Assembly: GCF_900095695.1 (NCBI RefSeq)
Contig: NZ_FMIQ01000068.1
Location: 1 to 64,000 of the forward strand
Source: Hafnia alvei
GTDB taxonomy: Bacteria > Pseudomonadota > Gammaproteobacteria > Enterobacterales > Enterobacteriaceae
Reading direction: 5' to 3'
Length of the DNA: 64,000 bases
Shown here: positions 37,881-50,513 of the stretch, piece after piece
How positions within the stretch are numbered: the stretch's first letter is position 1
Layout of the letters: each line of letters begins with the position of its first letter
The notes under the pieces: model-generated
What the model was told of the DNA's origin: nothing
The model's input: only the letters and a program-made list of their open reading frames with translations
The model's database searches: none
Translations under genes and position numbers: made by a program

Positions 37881-40800
37881 TTGAACGCGGAAAGTTTCGC
37901 TCGCTGACATTGGTTAACTGGAACGGTTTCTTTGCCCGAACTTTTGATCTGGATGAATTGGTAACAACGCTGTCCGGCGGTAACGGTGCAGGTAAATCCA
38001 CCACCATGGCGGCGTTTGTTACGGCGCTGATCCCTGACTTAACGCTGCTGCATTTTCGTAATACCACAGAAGCCGGTGCGACTTCAGGGTCACGCGACAA
38101 AGGCTTGCACGGAAAGTTACGCGCTGGTGTCTGTTATGCCACCCTCGACGTGGTTAACTCACGCCATCAGCGCGTGTTAGTCGGTGTCCGTCTACAGCAG
38201 GTTGCCGGGCGCGATCGAAAAGTGGATATCAAGCCGTTCACCATTCAAGGCTTGCCAACCTCATTCCAGCCAACGGAAATCCTAACGCAAACCGTGGGGG
38301 AGCGTCAGGCTCGTGTGCTGCCGTTAAACGAGCTGAAAGAGCGCGTGGAAGCCATTGAAGGCGTGCAGTTCAAACAGTTTAACTCGATTACCGACTACCA
38401 CTCCCTGATGTTTGATTTGGGTGTGATCCCACGCCGTTTACGTTCGGCATCGGATCGCAGCAAGTTTTATCGCCTGATTGAAGCGTCGCTTTACGGCGGT
38501 ATTTCGAGTGCGATTACCCGTTCCCTGCGCGATTATCTGCTGCCAGAAAACAGCGGCGTACGTAAAGCTTTCCAAGATATGGAAGCGGCTTTGCGTGAAA
38601 ACCGCATGACGCTGGAAGCGATTCGCGTCACGCAGTCTGACCGCGATCTGTTTAAGCATCTGATCACCGAAGCAACGTCCTACGTTTCTGCTGACTATAT
38701 GCGCCATGCCAATGAGCGGCGCATACACCTCGATCAGGCATTATTGCTGCGCCGTGAATTGCTGGGAGGCCGTAAACAGCTGCTGGCCGAACAGTATCGC
38801 CACGTGGAAATGTCGCGTGAATTAGCCGAGCAAAGCGGGTCGGAATCCGATCTCGAAACCGATTATCAGGCGGCAAGCGATCATTTAAATCTGGTGCAAA
38901 CTGCAATGCGCCAGCAGGAAAAGATCGAGCGCTATCAGGGCGATCTGGAAGAGCTGACCTACCGTTTAGAAGAACAGAATGAAGTGGTGGCTGAAGCGAG
39001 CGATCTGCATGCTGATTATGAAGCCCGCTCAGAAGCCGCTGAAGCCGAAGTGGATGAACTAAAAAGCCAGCTGGCTGATTATCAGCAAGCCTTGGACGTT
39101 CAGCAAACCCGTGCAATTCAATACCAGCAGGCGCTACAGGCGCTAGAACGCGCACGCCAAGTGTGTCAGTTGCCCGACCTCAATGCGGACAATAGCGAAG
39201 AGTGGTTAGAAACGTTCAGTGCGCGCGAGCAGGAAGCAACTGAAATCCTGATGCAGCTTGAGCAGAAAATGAATGTGGCAAGCGCAGCGCATTCACAGTT
39301 CGAAAATGCTTATCAGCTGGTGGTTAAGCTGGTGGGCGAAGTGAGTCGTAGCGAAGCATGGCAGGCGGGGCGTGATTTATTGCGTGACTGGTCTTCGCTT
39401 CAGCATCAGTCGGAGCGTGTGCAACCATTACGCATGCGTTTGGCCGAACTGGAGCAGCGCTTGCGTTCGCAACAAGATGCCGAACGTCTGTTGCAAGACT
39501 TCTGCAAACGCACCGGGCAGCAGTATCAGCCAGAAGAACTGGATGATGCGCAGCGTGAGATGGAAGAACGCATTGAAACGCTGACGATTGATGTGGCTGA
39601 AGCCAGCGAGCGCCGTATGGTGCTGCGCCAAGAGCTTGAGCAAATCACGGCGAAAGCGAAGGATTTGACCACGAAAGCCCCAGTGTGGCTTGCGGCGCAG
39701 GAAGCGCTGAGTCAGCTGAGCGAACAATGCGGTGAAGAGCTGTCAGACAGCCGTCAGGTCACTGAGCAGATGCAGCAATTGCTGGAGCGTGAACGTGAAT
39801 CTACCGTTGAACGCGACGAAGTTGCTCATCAAAAACGTGAAATTGAAAGCCAAATCGAGCGTTTAAGCCAGCCAAGCGGTGCCGAAGATGGGCGTCTGAT
39901 TGCGTTAGCTGAACGTTTTGGCGGCGTGCTGCTGTCTGAAATCTACGATGACGTCACCATCGACGATGCGCCGTATTTCTCGGCGTTATATGGTCCAGCA
40001 CGACACGCGATTGTTGTTCCCGATCTTTCCTTGGTGCGCGAGCATCTGGTGGGATTAGAAGACTGTCCAGAAGATCTCTATCTGATCGAAGGGGATCCGC
40101 AGTCATTTGATGACAGCGTATTTGCCGCCGATGAACTGGAACGCGCCGTGGTGGTGAAAACTGCCGATCGTCAATGGCGCTACTCCCGTTTCCCTGAGGT
40201 GCCGCTGTTTGGTCGCGCCGCGCGTGAAAGCCGCTTAGAAACGCTGTATGCACAGCGCGATGAGCTGGCAGAGCGTTATGCGAACCTGTCGTTTGATGTG
40301 CAAAAAACGCAGCGTTTACATCAAGCGTTTAGCCGTTTTATTGGCAATCACTTAGCGGTGGCCTTTGAGCAGGACCCAGAAGCTGAATTACGTCAAATCA
40401 ACAGCCGTCGTACTGAGATAGAACGTGAGTTCAATAATCAGGATAACGTGACGCAACAGCAGCGCCAGCAGCTGTCACAGGCCAAAGAGAGCGTCGCTCT
40501 GTTGCATAAGCTCACGCCGCATATCGGTTTGTTGGCTGATGAAACCCTGCAAGATCGCGTAGAAGAGATCCGTGAAGAGCTCGAAGAGGCGCAGGAAGCC
40601 GCGCGCTATCTGCAACAGCACGGCACCAATCTGACTAAGCTAGAGCCGATGCTTTCCGTATTGCAAAGCGATCCAGAACAGCATGAGCAGCTACGTCAGG
40701 ATTATCAGCAGGCTCAGCAGAATCAGCGTACGGCTAAGCAACAGGCGTTCGCGTTAACAGAAGTGGTGCAGCGTCGTGCCCACTTCAGCTACAGCGATTC

Positions 40801-42331
40801 TGCCGGTATGCTGACCGAGAACTCCGATCTCAACGATAAATTGCGCCAGCGTTTAGAGCATGCCGAAGCCGATCGCAGCCGTACGCGTGAGCAGCTTCGT
40901 CAACAACAGGCACAGCTGGCCCAGTATCATCAGGTATTAGCTTCGCTAAAAAGTTCGTTTGAAGCTAAACGTGACATGCTCAAAGAGCTGTCGCAAGAGT
41001 TGCAAGATATCGGGGTTCAGGCCGATCCTAATGCGGAAGAGCGTGCACGTATCCGTCGTGATGAGCTGCATACCGCGCTGAGCAACAACCGTGCGCGTCG
41101 CAATCAGCTCGAAAAACAGATCATGTTCTGTGAATCTGAAATGGATAATCTGCAAAAGCGCCTGCGTAAGGTCGAACGCGATTACCACCAGATCCGCGAA
41201 CAAGTGACCACCGCGAAAGCGGGCTGGTGTGCGGTAATGCGTTTGGTGAAAGACAACGGCGTTGAACGACGTCTGCATCGTCGTGAGCTTGCCTATATGG
41301 ATGCGGATGAATTGCGTTCTATGTCGGATAAGGCGCTGGGTGCGTTACGGCTGGCCGTAGCGGACAACGAACATCTGCGCGATGTGCTGCGTCTGTCAGA
41401 AGATCCTAAACGTCCAGAACGTAAAATCCAGTTCTACATTGCGGTTTACCAACATCTACGTGAGCGTATTCGTCAGGATATTATCCGCAGCGACGATCCT
41501 GTCGATGCCATCGAACAGATGGAAATTGAGCTGGCGCGTTTGACCGAAGAGCTGACATCACGCGAACAAAAATTGGCGATCAGTTCGAAGAGCGTGGCGA
41601 ATATTATTCGCAAAACAATTCAGCGCGAACAAAACCGTATTCGTATGCTAAACCAAGGCCTACAGACGGTGGCCTTCGGTCAGGTGAATAGCGTGCGTTT
41701 GAATGTTAACGTGCGTGAAGCGCATTCAACGTTGCTGACGGTGTTGTCAGAACAGCAAGAGCAACATCAGGATCTGTTTAACAGCAATCGACTGACGTTC
41801 TCTGAAGCGCTAGCAAAACTCTATCAGCGCCTCAATCCACAGATTGATATGGGGCAGCGTACGCCACAAACCATCGGCGAAGAGCTGCTGGATTATCGTA
41901 ATTACCTAGAAATGGAAGTAGAGGTTAACCGTGGCTCAGACGGTTGGCTGCGTGCTGAAAGTGGGGCGCTGTCAACGGGCGAAGCTATCGGTACCGGTAT
42001 GTCCATTCTGGTGATGGTGGTTCAGAGTTGGGAAGAAGAATCTCGCCGCCTGCGCGGTAAAGATATTTCGCCATGCCGACTGCTATTCCTTGATGAAGCA
42101 GCGCGTCTGGATGCGAAATCCATTGCGACGCTGTTTGAGCTGTGTGAACGTCTGGAAATGCAGTTAATTATTGCGGCACCAGAAAACATCAGCCCAGAAA
42201 AAGGCACTACCTATAAACTGGTGCGTAAAGTGTTCAATAACACTGAACATGTTCATGTCGTGGGATTGAGAGGCTTTGCTCCTGAGAAAAGTCCTATAGA
42301 ATCAGTGGCTCAAGAAGAATCTGAAACATAA
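37877..42331 (+). CDS. mukB: Chromosome partition protein MukB (SMC-like ATPase)
   Basis: 1484-residue SMC-type condensin core that compacts and segregates the chromosome. Walker [10 protein letters not shown] at about residues 34-42. Two long coiled-coil arms (about 240-650 and 820-1115, rich in Q, E, L, R) flank a central hinge that is also the topoisomerase IV contact. The C-terminal head has the ABC signature L-S-T-G-E-A-I-G and Walker B L-L-F-L-D-E-A. Fourth gene of the cmoM-mukFEB operon; a strong terminator follows. Confidence 0.98.
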   Translation: MIERGKFRSLTLVNWNGFFARTFDLDELVTTLSGGNGAGKSTTMAAFVTALIPDLTLLHFRNTTEAGATSGSRDKGLHGKLRAGVCYATLDVVNSRHQRVLVGVRLQQVAGRDRKVDIKPFTIQGLPTSFQPTEILTQTVGERQARVLPLNELKERVEAIEGVQFKQFNSITDYHSLMFDLGVIPRRLRSASDRSKFYRLIEASLYGGISSAITRSLRDYLLPENSGVRKAFQDMEAALRENRMTLEAIRVTQSDRDLFKHLITEATSYVSADYMRHANERRIHLDQALLLRRELLGGRKQLLAEQYRHVEMSRELAEQSGSESDLETDYQAASDHLNLVQTAMRQQEKIERYQGDLEELTYRLEEQNEVVAEASDLHADYEARSEAAEAEVDELKSQLADYQQALDVQQTRAIQYQQALQALERARQVCQLPDLNADNSEEWLETFSAREQEATEILMQLEQKMNVASAAHSQFENAYQLVVKLVGEVSRSEAWQAGRDLLRDWSSLQHQSERVQPLRMRLAELEQRLRSQQDAERLLQDFCKRTGQQYQPEELDDAQREMEERIETLTIDVAEASERRMVLRQELEQITAKAKDLTTKAPVWLAAQEALSQLSEQCGEELSDSRQVTEQMQQLLERERESTVERDEVAHQKREIESQIERLSQPSGAEDGRLIALAERFGGVLLSEIYDDVTIDDAPYFSALYGPARHAIVVPDLSLVREHLVGLEDCPEDLYLIEGDPQSFDDSVFAADELERAVVVKTADRQWRYSRFPEVPLFGRAARESRLETLYAQRDELAERYANLSFDVQKTQRLHQAFSRFIGNHLAVAFEQDPEAELRQINSRRTEIEREFNNQDNVTQQQRQQLSQAKESVALLHKLTPHIGLLADETLQDRVEEIREELEEAQEAARYLQQHGTNLTKLEPMLSVLQSDPEQHEQLRQDYQQAQQNQRTAKQQAFALTEVVQRRAHFSYSDSAGMLTENSDLNDKLRQRLEHAEADRSRTREQLRQQQAQLAQYHQVLASLKSSFEAKRDMLKELSQELQDIGVQADPNAEERARIRRDELHTALSNNRARRNQLEKQIMFCESEMDNLQKRLRKVERDYHQIREQVTTAKAGWCAVMRLVKDNGVERRLHRRELAYMDADELRSMSDKALGALRLAVADNEHLRDVLRLSEDPKRPERKIQFYIAVYQHLRERIRQDIIRSDDPVDAIEQMEIELARLTEELTSREQKLAISSKSVANIIRKTIQREQNRIRMLNQGLQTVAFGQVNSVRLNVNVREAHSTLLTVLSEQQEQHQDLFNSNRLTFSEALAKLYQRLNPQIDMGQRTPQTIGEELLDYRNYLEMEVEVNRGSDGWLRAESGALSTGEAIGTGMSILVMVVQSWEEESRRLRGKDISPCRLLFLDEAARLDAKSIATLFELCERLEMQLIIAAPENISPEKGTTYKLVRKVFNNTEHVHVVGLRGFAPEKSPIESVAQEESET

Positions 42332-42370
42332 TTTCTTGTAAATTCCGCATACTGAAATCATTATTAACGC

Positions 42371-42400
42371 AAACGGCCTTCATATAAGGCCGTTTTTTTT
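42371..42400 (+). terminator. Terminator after mukB
   Basis: Perfect 10-bp stem (42371-42380 with 42386-42395), 5-nt loop and a run of eight T. Confidence 0.92.
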
Positions 42401-42560
42401 GGCAGAATATAGCCAGTGACGTATCATCATATAATTAACGTGCAATGTCTGGGTCGTTGACGCACCAACCGACACTGAAACGGCAAAATGTCATTTCTAT
42501 TTGTATAATTAAGCTAAGGTTCCGAAATTCGGTGCCTGTGAGCTAACTAGGGAGCAAGGG

Positions 42561-44375
42561 ATGGTGCTGAATAACAGATTCCGTCTAAGCCATATGGTTG
42601 TCGGTGGTTCAATAGCAATGAGTGCATTGGCGCTAAGCATCATGCCAGCCTATGCAGAAGTTGCTAATCAACCCGTGGTTTCAGTGGCGACCATGAGTGT
42701 ACCTCAATCGCGTTCGGCGCTGTTGTCGCAGCTTCCACAGGGCGTTTCGCTGCGTTATTTGAACCAACTTTCTGCGCTCTACGCCGCTAACCACATGCAG
42801 CCAATGTGGCAAGATCGTACAGCCGTTCAGCAATTTCAACAGCAGCTCGCTGAAGTTGCACTCTCTGGCGTTCAGCCTCAGTTCACCCAATGGGTTCAGG
42901 CGCTGACTAATCCTGATGTTAGTGGCATGGCGCGTGACGCCGTTTTATCTGACGCGATGCAGGGCTATTTGCAATTTGTCTCTGGCGTGAGCGCAACCAA
43001 AGGCAGTTGGCTATACAGCTCGGTGCCTTATGCAATGGCAGAGCCGCCGGCAACGCTGGTGAATAACTGGCAGCTGTCGATTCGTGATGGCCGCTTGAAT
43101 ACTTTTGTTAAATCGTTGGAACCTGCGCATCCTCAGTATGCCGCGATGCATAAGGCGTTAAAAAATCTGTTAGCGGATGCGCGCCCTTGGCCCGTGGTGA
43201 GCGACGGCCCGAGTTTAAAACCGGGTGACCTGAGCGCGGATATGCCAGCGCTGCGTGAAGTGTTGCAGCGTACAGGAATGTTGGAAGGCGATTCCAGCGT
43301 GAAGCCAACGCCGGTGCCTGAGGCGCAGCCGTTGCAATCTCCTGCGAGTCAGGATCCTAATGCGGTCATCAGTCCATCAACCACTGCGGTTACTGATTTG
43401 ACCAAGCAACAACCATCACCAGAGGCTGAGCCAGCAAAAGCGGCGTCCGTTTCGGTGATCGATAACCGTTATACGCCTGAGCTTGTTGAGGCAGTGAAAC
43501 GTTTCCAGCAGTGGCAAGGTTTAGCCAGTGACGGGGTGATTGGCAAGCGCACACGCGAGTGGCTGAACGTATCGCCGCAAACGCGCGCTACACTGCTGGC
43601 CTTAAATATTCAACGCTTGCGTATTTTGCCGGGAGAAGTGAATACCGGCATTATGGTTAATATCCCTAACTACTCGCTGATTTATTACCAGAACGGCGCT
43701 GAAGTACTTTCATCTCGAGTGATTGTGGGGCGCCCATCGCGTAAAACGCCGCTGATGAATAGTGAATTGAATAACGTGGTAGTTAATCCACCGTGGAACG
43801 TGCCAACAACGCTGATTCGTGAAGATATTGTTCCGAAAGCTATGCACGATCCGGGCTATTTCGAACGCCACGGATATCGCCTGTTTTCTGGATGGAGCAA
43901 CGATGCCGAAGCGGTCAATCCTTATATGATCGACTGGGCGTCTGTGTCGCCGCGTAATTTCCCGTATCGAATTCAGCAAGCACCGGGCGCGAATAATTCG
44001 CTAGGTCGATATAAGTTTAATATGCCAAGCCAAGATGCTATTTATCTGCATGACACTCCAAACCACGGATTATTTGAAAAAGATATTCGTGCGCTAAGTT
44101 CAGGTTGTGTTCGCGTGAATAAGGCTTCGACGCTGGCAAATATGCTACTTCAAGATGCTGGTTGGAACGACGCGCGGGTTTCGTCTGCGTTGAAAGAGGG
44201 GAATACGAAATATGTCCCGATACGTCATCGCATTCCTGTTCGCCTCTATTATTTGACTGCATGGGTTTCTGAAGATGGCAAGCCGCAGTTCCGCACAGAT
44301 ATTTACAATTATGATGACACTGTACGTTCAGGGGCAAAAATTGCTGCGCAAGCCGAGCGGCTTTTTCAACTCTAG
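42561..44375 (+). CDS. ldtD: L,D-transpeptidase LdtD (YcbB)
   Basis: Periplasmic enzyme that makes meso-DAP to meso-DAP (3-3) peptidoglycan cross-links and gives beta-lactam bypass. 604 residues. N-terminal signal/anchor (residues 12-32, ending A-Y-A); a scaffold domain; a peptidoglycan-binding domain with [13 protein letters not shown] near residue 305; then the YkuD catalytic domain with H-D-T-P-N and S-S-G-C-V-R, placing the nucleophile at Cys516. A Pro/Ala/Glu-rich linker spans about 245-295. MepK follows, the hydrolase for the same bond. Confidence 0.95.
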   Translation: MVLNNRFRLSHMVVGGSIAMSALALSIMPAYAEVANQPVVSVATMSVPQSRSALLSQLPQGVSLRYLNQLSALYAANHMQPMWQDRTAVQQFQQQLAEVALSGVQPQFTQWVQALTNPDVSGMARDAVLSDAMQGYLQFVSGVSATKGSWLYSSVPYAMAEPPATLVNNWQLSIRDGRLNTFVKSLEPAHPQYAAMHKALKNLLADARPWPVVSDGPSLKPGDLSADMPALREVLQRTGMLEGDSSVKPTPVPEAQPLQSPASQDPNAVISPSTTAVTDLTKQQPSPEAEPAKAASVSVIDNRYTPELVEAVKRFQQWQGLASDGVIGKRTREWLNVSPQTRATLLALNIQRLRILPGEVNTGIMVNIPNYSLIYYQNGAEVLSSRVIVGRPSRKTPLMNSELNNVVVNPPWNVPTTLIREDIVPKAMHDPGYFERHGYRLFSGWSNDAEAVNPYMIDWASVSPRNFPYRIQQAPGANNSLGRYKFNMPSQDAIYLHDTPNHGLFEKDIRALSSGCVRVNKASTLANMLLQDAGWNDARVSSALKEGNTKYVPIRHRIPVRLYYLTAWVSEDGKPQFRTDIYNYDDTVRSGAKIAAQAERLFQL

Positions 44376-44553
44376 CAAGCAGTTAGCAAAACCATAGTTT
44401 TTGTAATGTTGTAAATAATAGCCATAAAATTCTGTGATAACCCGTCAACCTTGGCGGGTAGCGGGTTGACTCGATCTTCCATGGCGGTTATGGTGCCTGA
44501 CGGTGCGCTTTGGTGCGTGATTTTCAGACATTTTGCCGAGTAAAACATATCTC

Positions 44554-45102
44554 ATGGATCCAGTTAATATTCATCGTCGCAAGTGGTTGGCTTTAGGTGG
44601 CGTTGCTATGGGAATGGCAATGCTACCAGGGCAAGCGTTAGCAACGCTTTCTACACCACGTCCTCGTATTTTGTTACTCAATAATTTAAATACTGGCGAA
44701 CAACTTAAGGCTGAGTTCTTCGACGGAAAAAACTATATTCAGGAAGAATTAGTTCGCCTGAATCATTTGTTCCGCGACTACCGCGCGAATAAAGTAAAAA
44801 GTATCGACCCTCGCTTATTCGATCAAATTTTTCGTTTGCAGGCGATGATTGGCACACGTAAACCGATTCAACTTATTTCCGGTTATCGTTCCCCACGCAC
44901 CAATAATGAATTACGCGAGCGCGGCAGCGGTGTGGCGAAACATAGCTACCATACGCTAGGGCAGGCGATGGATTTCCATATTGAAGGTGTCCAGCTAGCC
45001 AATATTCGTAAAGCTGCATTGAAAATGCGAGCGGGTGGCGTTGGATATTATCCGCGTAGTAATTTCGTGCATATTGATACCGGCCCCGTTAGAAATTGGT
45101 AA
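44554..45102 (+). CDS. mepK: Murein DD-/L,D-endopeptidase MepK (YcbK, peptidase M15-type, DUF882)
   Basis: Periplasmic zinc enzyme that in E. coli cleaves 3-3 cross-links and helps cell-wall expansion. 182 residues. The twin-arginine-like start (H-R-R-K-W-L-A-L-G-G) and A-L-A at residue 30 look like a Tat signal. Zinc ligands: S-Y-H-T-L-G-Q-A-M-D-F near residue 135 and V-H-I-D near the C-terminus. The ATG at 44554 matches the family; the frame upstream begins at TTG and is not conserved. Gene order ldtD-mepK-gloC is as in E. coli. Confidence 0.94.
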   Translation: MDPVNIHRRKWLALGGVAMGMAMLPGQALATLSTPRPRILLLNNLNTGEQLKAEFFDGKNYIQEELVRLNHLFRDYRANKVKSIDPRLFDQIFRLQAMIGTRKPIQLISGYRSPRTNNELRERGSGVAKHSYHTLGQAMDFHIEGVQLANIRKAALKMRAGGVGYYPRSNFVHIDTGPVRNW

Positions 45103-45144
45103 TGGCGCTTTAAGACGGTATTATTAGGTAGTCAAAGAGATCCT

Positions 45145-45172
45145 AAACGTCGGCCTTTGCCGGCGTTTTTTA
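45145..45172 (+). terminator. Terminator after mepK
   Basis: 8-bp G/C-rich stem with one G-T pair (about 45147-45154 with 45159-45166), 4-nt loop, T-run. Confidence 0.8.
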
Positions 45173-45185
45173 TATTGGGGCAAAC

Positions 45186-45833
45186 ATGAAATATAAAATC
45201 ATTCCCGTCACTGCATTTCAGCAGAATTGTACTGTTTTATGGTGTGAGGATACGCTTCAGGCCGCGATCGTCGATCCGGGCGGTGAAGCAGCCAAAATTC
45301 AGCGTGAAGTTGAAGCACTGGGTTTAACGGTCACTCAAATTCTGCTGACTCACGGACATTTAGACCACGTGGGAGCCGCTGGCAGCTTGGCGAAAACCTT
45401 AAATGTGCCGATCTATGGCCCGCAGGAAGAAGATCAGTTTTGGCTGGAGGGGCTGCCAGCTCAGAGCAAAATGTTTGGCCTTGGCGATTGTGATCCCTTG
45501 GTGCCTACCCGTTGGTTAAACGACGGCGAAACCTTGTCGGTAGGTAATGAGACGTTGCAGGTTTTCCATTGCCCTGGTCATACGCCAGGCCATGTGATTT
45601 TCTTTAGTGAAAAATCACGTTTGGCACAGGTAGGCGATGTGTTATTCAGTGGCGGTGTCGGGCGTAGCGATTTTCCCCGTGGAGACCATCAGGCATTGAT
45701 TAACTCAATTAAAACTAAGCTTTGGCTTCTGGGTAATGATGTTGCGTTTATTCCAGGACACGGCCCAATGTCGACCTTCGGTCAAGAGCGCCAGACCAAC
45801 CCATTTGTTCGCGATGAACCTGCGGTTTGGTAG
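45186..45833 (+). CDS. gloC: Metallo-beta-lactamase-fold hydrolase, glyoxalase II type (GloC/YcbL)
   Basis: 215-residue cytoplasmic thioesterase that can hydrolyse S-lactoylglutathione in methylglyoxal detoxification. Binuclear metal motif T-H-G-H-L-D-H-V-G near residue 58, then the histidine of C-P-G-H-T-P-G-H near 135, the G-D-V-L-F aspartate, and P-G-H-G-P near the end. The short length (no C-terminal helical glutathione-binding domain) fits GloC rather than GloB. Confidence 0.92.
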   Translation: MKYKIIPVTAFQQNCTVLWCEDTLQAAIVDPGGEAAKIQREVEALGLTVTQILLTHGHLDHVGAAGSLAKTLNVPIYGPQEEDQFWLEGLPAQSKMFGLGDCDPLVPTRWLNDGETLSVGNETLQVFHCPGHTPGHVIFFSEKSRLAQVGDVLFSGGVGRSDFPRGDHQALINSIKTKLWLLGNDVAFIPGHGPMSTFGQERQTNPFVRDEPAVW

Positions 45834-45862
45834 CGTCGCGGTGAATGATATTTGCAGCATAA

Positions 45863-45890
45863 AAAAGGAGCCATTCGGCTCCTTTTGTCG
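45863..45890. terminator. Bidirectional terminator between gloC and aspC
   Basis: 10-bp stem (45863-45872 with 45877-45886), 4-nt loop, with A-run before and T-run after, between convergent genes. Confidence 0.85.
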
Positions 45891-45905
45891 TTTCAATGCG
45901 CGTAT

Positions 45906-47099
45906 TTATTTCAATACGGCGACAATGGCTTCACACAGCGGTGCCATATTGTCTGGCGTCATTCCGGCTACGTTGACGCGGCCAGAGTTTACGGCATAGA
46001 CGCCGAATTCATCGCGCAGGCGGATCACCTGATCTTTGGTGAGTCCACTGAATGAGAACATACCATTCTGCTTGATGATGAAGCTGAAGTCCTGCTCAGC
46101 GCCTTTTTCCTGCAGGGTGTTAACGAACAACTGACGCATACGCTGAATACGTTGGCGCATGTCTGTGAGTTCTTGCTCCCAAATAGTACGCAGGGCTTCA
46201 TTACCCAGAATAGTCGCTACCACCGAACCACCGTGTGCTGGTGGGTTGGAGTAGTTTGCGCGGATAGTGGCTTTAATCTGGCTAAATGCTTTATCGGCGG
46301 TTTCACTATCAGCGGCAACTAACGTGCAAGCACCAACGCGCTCGTTGTAGAGGCCGAAGTTTTTGGAATATGAACTCGCAACCAGCAATTCATCATGCTT
46401 AGCGGCAAAAATGCGCAGGCCCTGTGCATCTTCTTCTAAACCCTTGGCAAAGCCTTGGTAGGCGAAGTCAAACAGCGGTAACCAACCTTTCGCGACAGAC
46501 ATTTCTGCCAGCGCTTCCCATTGTTCTGGTGTTGGGTCAATACCGGTTGGGTTATGACAGCAACCGTGGAATAGAACCACATCACCGGCTTCTGCTTGCT
46601 CTAAGCTGTTCTGGAGGGCTGCAAAGTCTAACTGATGATTTGCCGCGTCGTAGTAATCATATTCGCGTACCTCAAGCCCTGCGGCGTTAAATACGCTTTT
46701 ATGGTTAGGCCAGCTAGGGTTGCTCACCCATACGCGCTTGGCTGAGGTTTTATTGGCAATAAAATCAGCAGCTACGCGCAGAGCACCAGTCCCACCTGGG
46801 GTTTGAGCCGCATGAGCACGTTTGTCCTGAATGATTGGGCTTTCTTTACCAAACAGTAATTCCAGCGTGCAGGTAGCGAAAGCAGGAATACCATCGATGC
46901 TCAGATAGTTTTTCGTGGTTTCGTTTTCCAGCAGATACTGCTCAGCTTTTTTAACGCTGGTCAGAACCGGTGTTTTACCTGTTTCATCTTTATAGACGCC
47001 AATACCTAAATTGATTTTGTTGGTACGGGCATCGGCACGGAATAAATCGGCAAGACCTAAAATCGGATCCGCTGGTGCGGCTGGGATATTTTCAAACAT
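45906..47099 (-). CDS. aspC: Aspartate aminotransferase
   Basis: PLP enzyme, oxaloacetate plus glutamate to aspartate, also acting on aromatic keto acids. 397 residues. The PLP lysine is in [13 protein letters not shown] near residue 246; H-G-C-C-H-N-P-T-G and Y-S-N-P-P-A-H-G are also family hallmarks. The start ATG (47099) gives [11 protein letters not shown] as in E. coli; the longer frame to 47192 is unconserved. Lies downstream of ompF on the same strand with a terminator between. Confidence 0.97.
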   Translation of the reverse strand: MFENIPAAPADPILGLADLFRADARTNKINLGIGVYKDETGKTPVLTSVKKAEQYLLENETTKNYLSIDGIPAFATCTLELLFGKESPIIQDKRAHAAQTPGGTGALRVAADFIANKTSAKRVWVSNPSWPNHKSVFNAAGLEVREYDYYDAANHQLDFAALQNSLEQAEAGDVVLFHGCCHNPTGIDPTPEQWEALAEMSVAKGWLPLFDFAYQGFAKGLEEDAQGLRIFAAKHDELLVASSYSKNFGLYNERVGACTLVAADSETADKAFSQIKATIRANYSNPPAHGGSVVATILGNEALRTIWEQELTDMRQRIQRMRQLFVNTLQEKGAEQDFSFIIKQNGMFSFSGLTKDQVIRLRDEFGVYAVNSGRVNVAGMTPDNMAPLCEAIVAVLK

Positions 47100-47339
47100 G
47101 TAAGAGCTTCCATGTGTGGGATTGAGCCAGAGAACCCTCAGGTTACCGCTACGCCGCGAGCTTGCCAACCGTTTGCCACAAAAAGAATACAAAGTTGTTA
47201 CCTGAATGCTTCAATGCCGATAAAAGCACCAAAAATAAGAAGAAAACCAGAAAATTAGGCAGGAAATAGGGCGGTAGAACACGGACTAAAAGTAGGGGAG
47301 ATAAATAACTCTTGATGAGTGGAGCCAAACCCTAGATAA
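47100..47339 (-). promoter_or_regulatory. aspC upstream region
   Basis: About 240 nt between the ompF terminator and aspC. It must contain the aspC promoter on the minus strand; no site could be assigned. No supported gene. Confidence 0.35.
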
Positions 47340-47366
47340 CAAAAAGCAGAGCCGAAGCTCTGCCTT
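47340..47366 (-). terminator. Terminator after ompF
   Basis: 7-bp G/C stem (47346-47352 with 47357-47363) closed by CGAA and followed on the minus strand by a T-run. Confidence 0.85.
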
Positions 47367-47404
47367 TGATTCTGTTCTGCTACAACCGCGAGGTTGCCGT
47401 CAGA

Positions 47405-48520
47405 TTAGAACTGGTATACCAGACCCAGAGCTACGATATCGTCAGTTGCGATGCTGTTAGCTTTGGTGAAATCGTTGTCATCCAGCAGGTTGATTTTGTA
47501 ATCAACGTAGGTAGACATGTTTTTGTTGAAGTAGTAAGTCGCGCCGACATCAACGTATTTAACCAGATCTTTTTTGCCATCTACGTTGGTGTTCAGGTCT
47601 TTACCTTTAGACTGCAGGTAAGCAACGGATGGACGCAGACCGAAGTCGAACTGGTACTGTGCAACAACTTCAAAGTTCTGAGTTTTGTTAGCAACACCGG
47701 TAGAACCGTATGGAGTCATGTTGCGAGTTTCTGCATACATAGCTGCCAAGTATACGTTGTTAGCGTCGTATTTCAGACCAGTGGTCCATGCGTCAGCTTT
47801 ATCGCCGCCAGCAACGTTACTGTTAGCTACGCGACCACGAGTAACTTGCTCGTTGGTACGGTCAGATGAAGAGTACGCTGCACCAGCGCTGATGCCCATA
47901 CCGAAATCGTAAGAGGTAGACAGACCGTAGCCGTCACCGTTCTGCTGCTGGTAGTCACGGCCGTTGTTGCTTTCGGTCGCGTTGCCATTTTTGCCTTGGT
48001 ACTGAGCGGCGATGCTCAGGCCGTCAACCAGACCGAAGAAGTTGTTGTTACGATAGGTCGCAACGCCGTTGGTACGGCCAGTCATGAAGTTGTCGGTGTT
48101 GGTGTAAGAGTCACCACCGAATTCTGGCAGCATATCGGTCCATGCTTCAACGTCGTAGATTACGCCGTAGTTACGGCCGTAGTCTAATGAACCGTAATCA
48201 CCGAATTTCAGGCCCGCAAAGCCCAGACGGGTTGCGTTTTTAGAAGAGCCATTGCTTTCGGTGTTGTTTACTTTGATGTTGTATTCCCACTGACCGTAAC
48301 CAGCCAGTTGGTCGTTGATCTGAGTTTCGCCTTTGAAGCCGAAACGAGCGTAAGACTGGTCGCCGTCTGAACCTTTGTCGTCAGAGAAGTAGTGCAGACC
48401 GTCAACTTTACCGTACAGATCCAGCTTGTTACCGTCTTTGTTATAGACTTCAGCTGCGTTTGCTGCACCGGCTGCTAACAGCGCTGGGATCACTACTGCA
48501 AGAATATTGCGTTTCATCAT
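47405..48520 (-). CDS. ompF: OmpF-type trimeric outer-membrane porin
   Basis: 371-residue precursor. Signal peptide of 22 residues ([12 protein letters not shown]..., cleaved after A-N-A), then a 16-strand general porin. The constriction loop L3 carries P-E-F-G-G-D-S-Y near residue 135, and the protein ends in an aromatic Phe (Y-Q-F), the BAM recognition signal. Location between aspC and asnS is the ompF locus of E. coli. Strong codon bias. The upstream OmpR-like box supports osmotic control. OmpC/PhoE-type function is not excluded by sequence alone, but the locus is ompF. Confidence 0.93.
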   Translation of the reverse strand: MMKRNILAVVIPALLAAGAANAAEVYNKDGNKLDLYGKVDGLHYFSDDKGSDGDQSYARFGFKGETQINDQLAGYGQWEYNIKVNNTESNGSSKNATRLGFAGLKFGDYGSLDYGRNYGVIYDVEAWTDMLPEFGGDSYTNTDNFMTGRTNGVATYRNNNFFGLVDGLSIAAQYQGKNGNATESNNGRDYQQQNGDGYGLSTSYDFGMGISAGAAYSSSDRTNEQVTRGRVANSNVAGGDKADAWTTGLKYDANNVYLAAMYAETRNMTPYGSTGVANKTQNFEVVAQYQFDFGLRPSVAYLQSKGKDLNTNVDGKKDLVKYVDVGATYYFNKNMSTYVDYKINLLDDNDFTKANSIATDDIVALGLVYQF

Positions 48521-48722
48521 TGTTACCCTCTAAAGGAGTTATTTTTTTTTTGACACCTGCCACTGCCTAATTTAATTCTGCGCGGAACTATTTCATCACT
48601 TACGGAACTAAAAGAGAAAGTATGGTGTCTTCCTGTGTCTGCATCGCAGTGTTCCATTCACTAGAGCGATAATCTACATCGAAAATGATACAAAACTATA
48701 ATTCGAGTAACAGAACGCAAGA

Positions 48723-48742
48723 ATGTGTTTCAAAATGTAAAA
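48723..48742 (-). promoter_or_regulatory. Candidate OmpR-binding box upstream of ompF
   Basis: On the minus strand, T-T-T-T-A-C-A-T-T-T-T-G-A-A-A-C-A-C-A-T closely resembles the F1-type OmpR site (TTTACTTTTTG-AAAC-AT). It lies about 200 nt before the ompF start, which suggests a long ompF leader, as is known for E. coli. The rest of 48521-48783 holds no gene. Confidence 0.55.
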
Positions 48743-48783
48743 TTTTGGGAACTTTGTGACAGGGGTCTAAGTTTAAAAAAGAG

Positions 48784-48812
48784 AGGGGCCAGCATTGCTG
48801 GCCCCTTTTTTG
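48784..48812. terminator. Bidirectional-looking terminator after asnS
   Basis: Perfect 10-bp stem (48784-48793 with 48797-48806), 3-nt loop, A-run on the left and T-run on the right. It serves asnS on the minus strand. Confidence 0.85.
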
Positions 48813-48847
48813 TGATCAAAACGTTGAAATGTTGTTTTATTACTTAA

Positions 48848-50248
48848 TTAGAAGGTTGCGTTTCTTGGTGTGCGTGGGAACGGGATCACGTCACGAACGT
48901 TTTGTACGCCGGTCACATAGGCGATTAAACGTTCAAATCCGAGGCCAAAACCAGAGTGAGGAACGGTGCCGTAACGACGAAGATCGCGATACCACCAATA
49001 ATCTTCTTTGTTCAGACCCATTTCTTCTAAACGTGCATCGAGAACGTCTAAACGCTCTTCACGCTGAGAACCGCCGATAATTTCACCAATGCCAGGTGCT
49101 AACACGTCCATTGCAGCAACGGTTTTGCCATCTTCGTTCATGCGCATGTAGAACGCTTTGATGTCTTTTGGATAGTTTTTCACTACCACCGGTGCTTTAA
49201 AGTGCTGTTCTGCTAAATAACGTTCATGCTCAGAAGACAAATCGACGCCCCAGTAAACTGGGTTTTCAAAGGTCTTACCGCACTTAAGCAGAATATCAAC
49301 CGCGTCGGTGTAATCCACCTGAGCAAAATCGGAGGTGACAAAACGCTTCAGGCGATCGATGGCGTCTTTATCTACGCGCTGAGCGAAGAACTCCATGTCA
49401 TCGGCACGTTCATCAAGCACGGCTTGGAAGACGTATTTCAACATTCCTTCGGCAACGCCGGCGATATCGTCGAGATCCGCAAATGCAACTTCAGGCTCAA
49501 CCATCCAGAATTCAGCCAGATGGCGGCTGGTGTTCGAGTTTTCCGCGCGGAACGTTGGGCCAAAGGTATAAACCTTAGACAGCGCGCAGGCGTAGGTCTC
49601 GCCGTTCAGCTGGCCGGATACGGTCAGGAACGCTTCACGACCAAAGAAGTCTTCACCGAAATCGACTTTACCTTCATCGGTACGCGGCAGGTTTTCCATA
49701 TCCAACGTTGAAACGCGGAACATTTCACCAGCGCCTTCGGTATCAGAAGCGGTAATCAGCGGGGTTGAAACCCAGAAATAGCCGTTTTCATGGAAGTAAC
49801 GATGAATAGCCTGTGCCAGCGTATGACGAACGCGAGCCACCGCACCGATAATATTGGTACGTGGGCGTAGGTGAGCCACTTCGCGCAGATATTCGATGCT
49901 GTGGCGCTTTGCCGCCATTGGATAAGTGTCTGGATCTTCAACCCAACCCACGACTTTAACTTCCGTGGCTTGCAGTTCGAAACTCTGGCCTTCACCCGGA
50001 GAAGCAACAACTTTACCGGTGACTTCCAGCGAACAGCCCGTAGTCAGGCGCAAAACATCACTTTCATAATTCGGTAGAGAATTATTAACGACGGCCTGTA
50101 ACGGATTAAAGCAGGAGCCGTCATAAACGGCGAGGAAGGAGATACCAGCTTTAGAATCTCTCCGGGTACGTACCCAACCGCGCACGGTGACTTCAGTGTC
50201 TACCGCGGCACGACCTTGCAGTACGTCGACTACAGGCACTACGCTCAT
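48848..50248 (-). CDS. asnS: Asparaginyl-tRNA synthetase
   Basis: Class II synthetase charging tRNA-Asn; 466 residues as in E. coli. N-terminal OB-fold anticodon-binding domain (residues 1-110, with [12 protein letters not shown]), then the catalytic core with motif 2 ([15 protein letters not shown]) and motif 3 (G-F-G-L-G-F-E-R-L). Lies between pncB and ompF on the same strand, the conserved order. Confidence 0.98.
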   Translation of the reverse strand: MSVVPVVDVLQGRAAVDTEVTVRGWVRTRRDSKAGISFLAVYDGSCFNPLQAVVNNSLPNYESDVLRLTTGCSLEVTGKVVASPGEGQSFELQATEVKVVGWVEDPDTYPMAAKRHSIEYLREVAHLRPRTNIIGAVARVRHTLAQAIHRYFHENGYFWVSTPLITASDTEGAGEMFRVSTLDMENLPRTDEGKVDFGEDFFGREAFLTVSGQLNGETYACALSKVYTFGPTFRAENSNTSRHLAEFWMVEPEVAFADLDDIAGVAEGMLKYVFQAVLDERADDMEFFAQRVDKDAIDRLKRFVTSDFAQVDYTDAVDILLKCGKTFENPVYWGVDLSSEHERYLAEQHFKAPVVVKNYPKDIKAFYMRMNEDGKTVAAMDVLAPGIGEIIGGSQREERLDVLDARLEEMGLNKEDYWWYRDLRRYGTVPHSGFGLGFERLIAYVTGVQNVRDVIPFPRTPRNATF

Positions 50249-50513
50249 AGATTTCTCTCTTTTATTGATCTTGGATGATAAATAACCTACAGCCCAGATA
50301 ATACGGGCATGTTGCTATGTTACTTGTCATGCAAACAGACACAAGAAGAAATCGCAGACAAATCGCAAGAACTTGACGAGATATTGGGGGATTGAATGAA
50401 AAAAAGGAGAATAATCGATTTTATCAGTAAAAATTGGCGTTTTTTAGGCAAAAAAAGAGGGCGTAGCATACACCCTCATAATATTTGTTGTGCGAACGAT
50501 TAAACCAAATAAT